Of a DNA stretch of 64,000 bases, positions 61,620-64,000 are shown one piece after another. Positions within the stretch are counted from its first letter, which is position 1. Every line of letters starts with the position of its first letter. Below the pieces are notes generated by a model, which saw only the letters and a program-made list of their open reading frames with translations, was not told the origin of the DNA and did not search any database. The position numbers and the translations under genes are program-made. The DNA is from WARW01 sp964582365 (GTDB lineage: Bacteria; Patescibacteriota; Microgenomatia; UBA12405). The DNA is taken from contig CAZOQV010000001.1 in assembly GCA_964582365.1 (NCBI GenBank), forward strand, positions 44,935 to 108,934. The letters run 5' to 3'.

Positions 61620-63722
61620 ATGGCCGAACAAATTAAACTTACCAAAAATCGTGATGTACCTATGGAAAAAGTCAGAAACATCGGTATTATCGCCCATATC
61701 GATGGTGGAAAAACTACCACTACTGAACGTCTTCTTTTCTATACTGGAAACATTCACAAAATCGGATCTGTCGATACTGGAACCACTACTACTGATTCCA
61801 TGGTCCAAGAAAGAGAAAGAGGTATTACTATTCAATCTGCCTGTGTTACCACTTTTTGGAAAGATTATCGTCTTAATATTATTGATACTCCTGGACATGT
61901 CGATTTTACCGCTGAAGTAGAAAGATCTCTTCGTGTTCTTGATGGTGCCATTATGATTTTTGACGGTAATGCTGGAGTCCAAGCTCAATCCGAAACCGTT
62001 TGGCGACAAGCTGATAAATACGGCGTCCCTCGCATTGCTTTTGTTAACAAAATGGATAAAATTGGTGCTTCTTTTCAAGGTACTCTCGATAGTATTGCTG
62101 AAAAATTAAAAGCTCCTGTTGTTCCTGTTGTTATTCCCGTTGGTGAAGAACACGATTTTATGGGTGTTATTGATTTGATGAACATGGAAATGATCGTTTA
62201 CGATAAGGATGAAGAAGGTATGGACTTTACCAGAAAACCAGTCACTGGTGAATATGAAAAGGCCGCAGCTGCAGCCCGTGCCAAAATGGTTGAAATGATT
62301 GCTGGTGAAGATGAAGTCTTAATGGAAAAATTTTTAAGTGATCAAGAAATTTCCATTCCAGAACTAAAAGCCACTTTAAGAAAAGCTACTATTGATCGAA
62401 AACTTTTCCCTATTTATTGCGGTGCTGCCTGGAGAAACAAAGGTATCCATCCAATTCTTGACGCTATCATTGATTATCTTCCGTCTCCTTTAGATCTTCC
62501 TCCTATTGAAGGTTTTGATCCAGACACTAATGAAGTTATCACTCGAAAACCTTTAAGAAATGAATCATTATCAGCTCTTCTTTTTAAAGTTCAATCTGAT
62601 CCTCATGTTGGAACTTTATCCTATGTTAGGGTATATTCTGGAACATTAAAAGCTGGTTCTGAGGTTTATAACACTACCAAGAAAAAGAGTGAACGCATTG
62701 GTCGTTTGCTTTTGATGCATGCTGATAAAAGAGAAGGTCTTGAAGAAGGTTTTGCTGGAGAAATCGTAGCTTGTATTGGTTTAAAAGAATCCACCACTGG
62801 CGACACTCTTTGTGATCAAAACAATATTATTTCTTTATCTCCAATTCAATTTTCTGAACCAGTCATTTCTCTTTCGATTGAACCAGCTACCTCTGATGAT
62901 CAAGAAAAAATGGGTGCTGCTTTAAATCGTTTAGCTATCGAAGATCCTACTTTTAAAGTTAGCTATAACCAAGAAACTGGCCAAACCATTATCGCTGGTA
63001 TGGGTGAACTTTATCTAGAAATTATCGTTGATCGTTTAAAAAGAGAATTTGGAGTTAACGTCAAAACCGGTTCTCCTCAGGTTGCTTATCGAGAAACTAT
63101 TTCTGCCAATGCCGATGGTGAAGGTAAATATATTCATCAATCAGGCGGTCATGGTCAATATGGTCACTGTAAAATTAAAGTTGAGCCAAAAGTAAGAGGC
63201 GAAGGTTACGAATTCGTCAATGCTGTTAAAGGCGGTGCTATTCCATCTAATTTTATTCCAGCCATTGAAAAAGGTGTCAAAGAAACTCTCCAAAAAGGTA
63301 TCATTGCTGGTTTTCCAGCCACCGATATTAGGGTCACTGTTTATGATGGAACTTACCATGAGGTTGATTCATCTGAAATGGCTTTCAAATTAGCCGGTGC
63401 TTACGCTATTAAAGACGCTTTTGCCGCTGCTAAACCTTTGGTTATTGAGCCAATCATGAAATTTGAAGTTGCTACTCCATCTGAATTTTTAGGAACTATC
63501 ATAGGAGATCTTTCATCTCGTCGTGGTCAAATTAATGGTACTGAAGACAGTCATGGTTTTACTACCATTCATGCCTTCATTCCCCTCGAAGCTGTTGGTG
63601 GATACGCCACTGTTATTCGAAGTTTGACTCAAGGCCGTGGTTCATTTTACATGGAACCATGTCGTTATGATCCAGTCCCTCGCGATATCCAAGAAAAATT
63701 AACTACCAAAACCAACGGTTAA
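61620..63722 (+). CDS. fusA: Translation elongation factor G
   Basis: A 700-residue EF-G, the ribosomal translocase. G1 is AHIDGGKTT (usually AHIDAGKTT), near residues 25-33, with switch I GTTTTDSMVQERERGITIQS, switch II DTPGHVDF and NKMDKIG. Domains II to V follow, with domain IV containing ASGGHGQYGHC-like QSGGHGQYGHCKIKVEPK and the end YVLTQGRG-type IRSLTQGRGSFYMEPCRYDP. Length is normal (about 700). Unusually, fusA is not next to rpsLG (which end at 53479) but 8 kb further on, in its own unit with a leader hairpin and a strong terminator. Confidence 0.98.
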   Translation: MAEQIKLTKNRDVPMEKVRNIGIIAHIDGGKTTTTERLLFYTGNIHKIGSVDTGTTTTDSMVQERERGITIQSACVTTFWKDYRLNIIDTPGHVDFTAEVERSLRVLDGAIMIFDGNAGVQAQSETVWRQADKYGVPRIAFVNKMDKIGASFQGTLDSIAEKLKAPVVPVVIPVGEEHDFMGVIDLMNMEMIVYDKDEEGMDFTRKPVTGEYEKAAAAARAKMVEMIAGEDEVLMEKFLSDQEISIPELKATLRKATIDRKLFPIYCGAAWRNKGIHPILDAIIDYLPSPLDLPPIEGFDPDTNEVITRKPLRNESLSALLFKVQSDPHVGTLSYVRVYSGTLKAGSEVYNTTKKKSERIGRLLLMHADKREGLEEGFAGEIVACIGLKESTTGDTLCDQNNIISLSPIQFSEPVISLSIEPATSDDQEKMGAALNRLAIEDPTFKVSYNQETGQTIIAGMGELYLEIIVDRLKREFGVNVKTGSPQVAYRETISANADGEGKYIHQSGGHGQYGHCKIKVEPKVRGEGYEFVNAVKGGAIPSNFIPAIEKGVKETLQKGIIAGFPATDIRVTVYDGTYHEVDSSEMAFKLAGAYAIKDAFAAAKPLVIEPIMKFEVATPSEFLGTIIGDLSSRRGQINGTEDSHGFTTIHAFIPLEAVGGYATVIRSLTQGRGSFYMEPCRYDPVPRDIQEKLTTKTNG

Positions 63723-63741
63723 TTTGTTAAATAAACAATTT

Positions 63742-63772
63742 AAATACCCCTGCTTTGCGGGGGTATTTCTTT
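63742..63772 (+). terminator. Intrinsic terminator after fusA
   Basis: AAATACCCC (63742-63750) pairs with GGGGTATTT (63760-63768 area) around TGCTTTGC, followed by CTTT. Confidence 0.85.
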
Positions 63773-63783
63773 GCCAAAAAATC

Positions 63784-63812
63784 TTGACTTTTCCACAATT
63801 TTATCCTATAAT
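63784..63812 (+). promoter_or_regulatory. Full sigma-70 promoter of the 63970 gene
   Basis: TTGACT (63784-63789), 17-base spacer, TATAAT (63807-63812). Closely similar to the promoter at 36000-36028. Confidence 0.75.
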
Positions 63813-63893
63813 AGCTAATATTTATACAGTTTCCAAAGCGGAAACAAATATAAATCGCACTTTTAAAGCTAGGTTGTAATATTGATGAGCGGA

Positions 63894-63943
63894 AACATGG
63901 TTCTGATTTTTCAGTGCCATATTTCCGTTCATTAATAATGAAT
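63894..63943 (+). promoter_or_regulatory. Shared leader hairpin motif, copy 2
   Basis: GATGAGCGGAAA pairs with TTTCCGTTCAT; inside it ATGG/CCAT and CTGA/TCAG continue the stem to a short loop. The motif is followed by a second ATTAATAATGAATGAG stretch and the Shine-Dalgarno GAAGGTG. An extra hairpin GTTTCC/GGAAAC with AATATTTATA flanks precedes it (63820-63852). Confidence 0.65.
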
Positions 63944-63969
63944 GAGATTTTTTAAAGAAGGTGATATTG

Positions 63970-64000
63970 ATGGAAGAATATCTTGGTTTTTTCTGGATTG
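63970..64000 (+). CDS. Start of an unknown gene (runs off the window)
   Basis: ATG 63970 with a clear Shine-Dalgarno (AAGGTG, about 8 bases upstream) opens a frame MEEYLGFFWI that continues past the end. The hydrophobic FFW suggests a membrane segment soon after the start. It has a complete promoter and a structured leader of about 150 bases, like the other Shine-Dalgarno genes in this window. Confidence 0.5.
   Translation, partial: MEEYLGFFWI

Noticed and set aside
63894..63910. Hammerhead-ribozyme-like core (UGAUGAG ... GAAA) in the leader hairpin
   Set aside because: In a hammerhead a stem separates CUGAUGA from GAAA; here GCG separates them directly and no cleavage-site helix is present.
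1..64000. TGA recoding (code 25) as in some CPR lineages
   Set aside because: TGA ends the DUF2207 gene in the expected place, and no in-frame TGA is needed inside any conserved protein.
1..64000. CRISPR array, rRNA or tRNA genes
   Set aside because: No regularly spaced direct repeats, no cloverleaf-like sequence and no rRNA-like segments were seen in the gaps; short tRNAs could still be missed by eye.

Overview
The window is AT-rich, densely coded, and mostly transcribed from the + strand. By inference it comes from a reduced-genome bacterium of the Candidate Phyla Radiation (Patescibacteria), perhaps near Microgenomates. The reasons are trimmed housekeeping proteins (477-residue IF2, 245-residue HrcA, AlaS without its C-terminal domain, ProS without its editing domain, DnaJ without its zinc finger, MiaB without most of TRAM), envelope proteins of the PilM-like, KPVIYLYP and VWC-like types, a sortase, and many palindromic or AT-rich repeats inside and between genes. 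TGA acts as a stop (end of the 11475..13370 gene), so the glycine recoding of some CPR lineages is not seen. No rRNA, tRNA, CRISPR array or replication origin was recognised, and no gene-free stretch exceeds 300 bases.

Layout. 1-3.0 kb: 3' end of a UvrD/PcrA helicase, a cupin, a YdcF-like protein and a FemAB-like transferase. 3.0-3.8 kb: two minus-strand genes. 3.9-7.8 kb: gatCAB for Gln/Asn-tRNA formation plus a Nudix-like protein and a 53-residue membrane peptide. 7.7-13.4 kb: HAD phosphatase, UvrD-RecB helicase-nuclease, DUF2207 membrane protein. 13.4-17.4 kb: dut, a surface protein, rmuC. 17.5-21.9 kb: a tiny secreted peptide, then hrcA-grpE-dnaK-dnaJ under a CIRCE-like operator. 21.9-30.7 kb: nusA-infB-DHH-like, rpsO, pnp, a protease-less Lon-like ATPase and rnj, a transcription/translation/RNA-decay block. 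30.8 kb: a REP-associated (RAYT) transposase with palindromes beside and inside it. 31.4-43.2 kb: proS, ftsK, RodZ-like, small membrane proteins, alaS, a PilM-like membrane protein, sortase, ruvX, Zn ribbon, mltG. 43.2-45.4 kb: miaB and surface proteins. 45.5-53.5 kb: rpoB-rpoC-rpsL-rpsG. 53.6-56.2 kb: LytR_C protein and two minus-strand unknowns. 56.5-61.5 kb: rmlBCD facing a HAD/FAD/Nudix minus-strand cluster. 61.6-63.7 kb: fusA, then the start of another gene.

Two styles of gene expression stand out. At least 17 genes have a -10 hexamer (TATAAT/TAAAAT/TATACT) 5-7 bases before the start codon and no Shine-Dalgarno, which implies leaderless mRNAs. A minority (nusA, rpoC, and small or membrane unknowns at 3045, 17530, 36187, 55069, 55473 and 63970) have Shine-Dalgarno sites, and several of these also have 17-bp-spaced promoters, long hairpin leaders and strong terminators. 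Two of these leaders, 7.5 kb apart and on opposite strands, share the same hairpin motif.

Other notable structure: a second, synonymously diverged copy of the last nine codons of rpsG after its stop, next to a palindrome found again before rmlD; in-frame repeat insertions in MiaB, a FAD oxidoreductase and a small YtxH-like protein; and a sortase near a protein with a sorting-like LPTVG tail.
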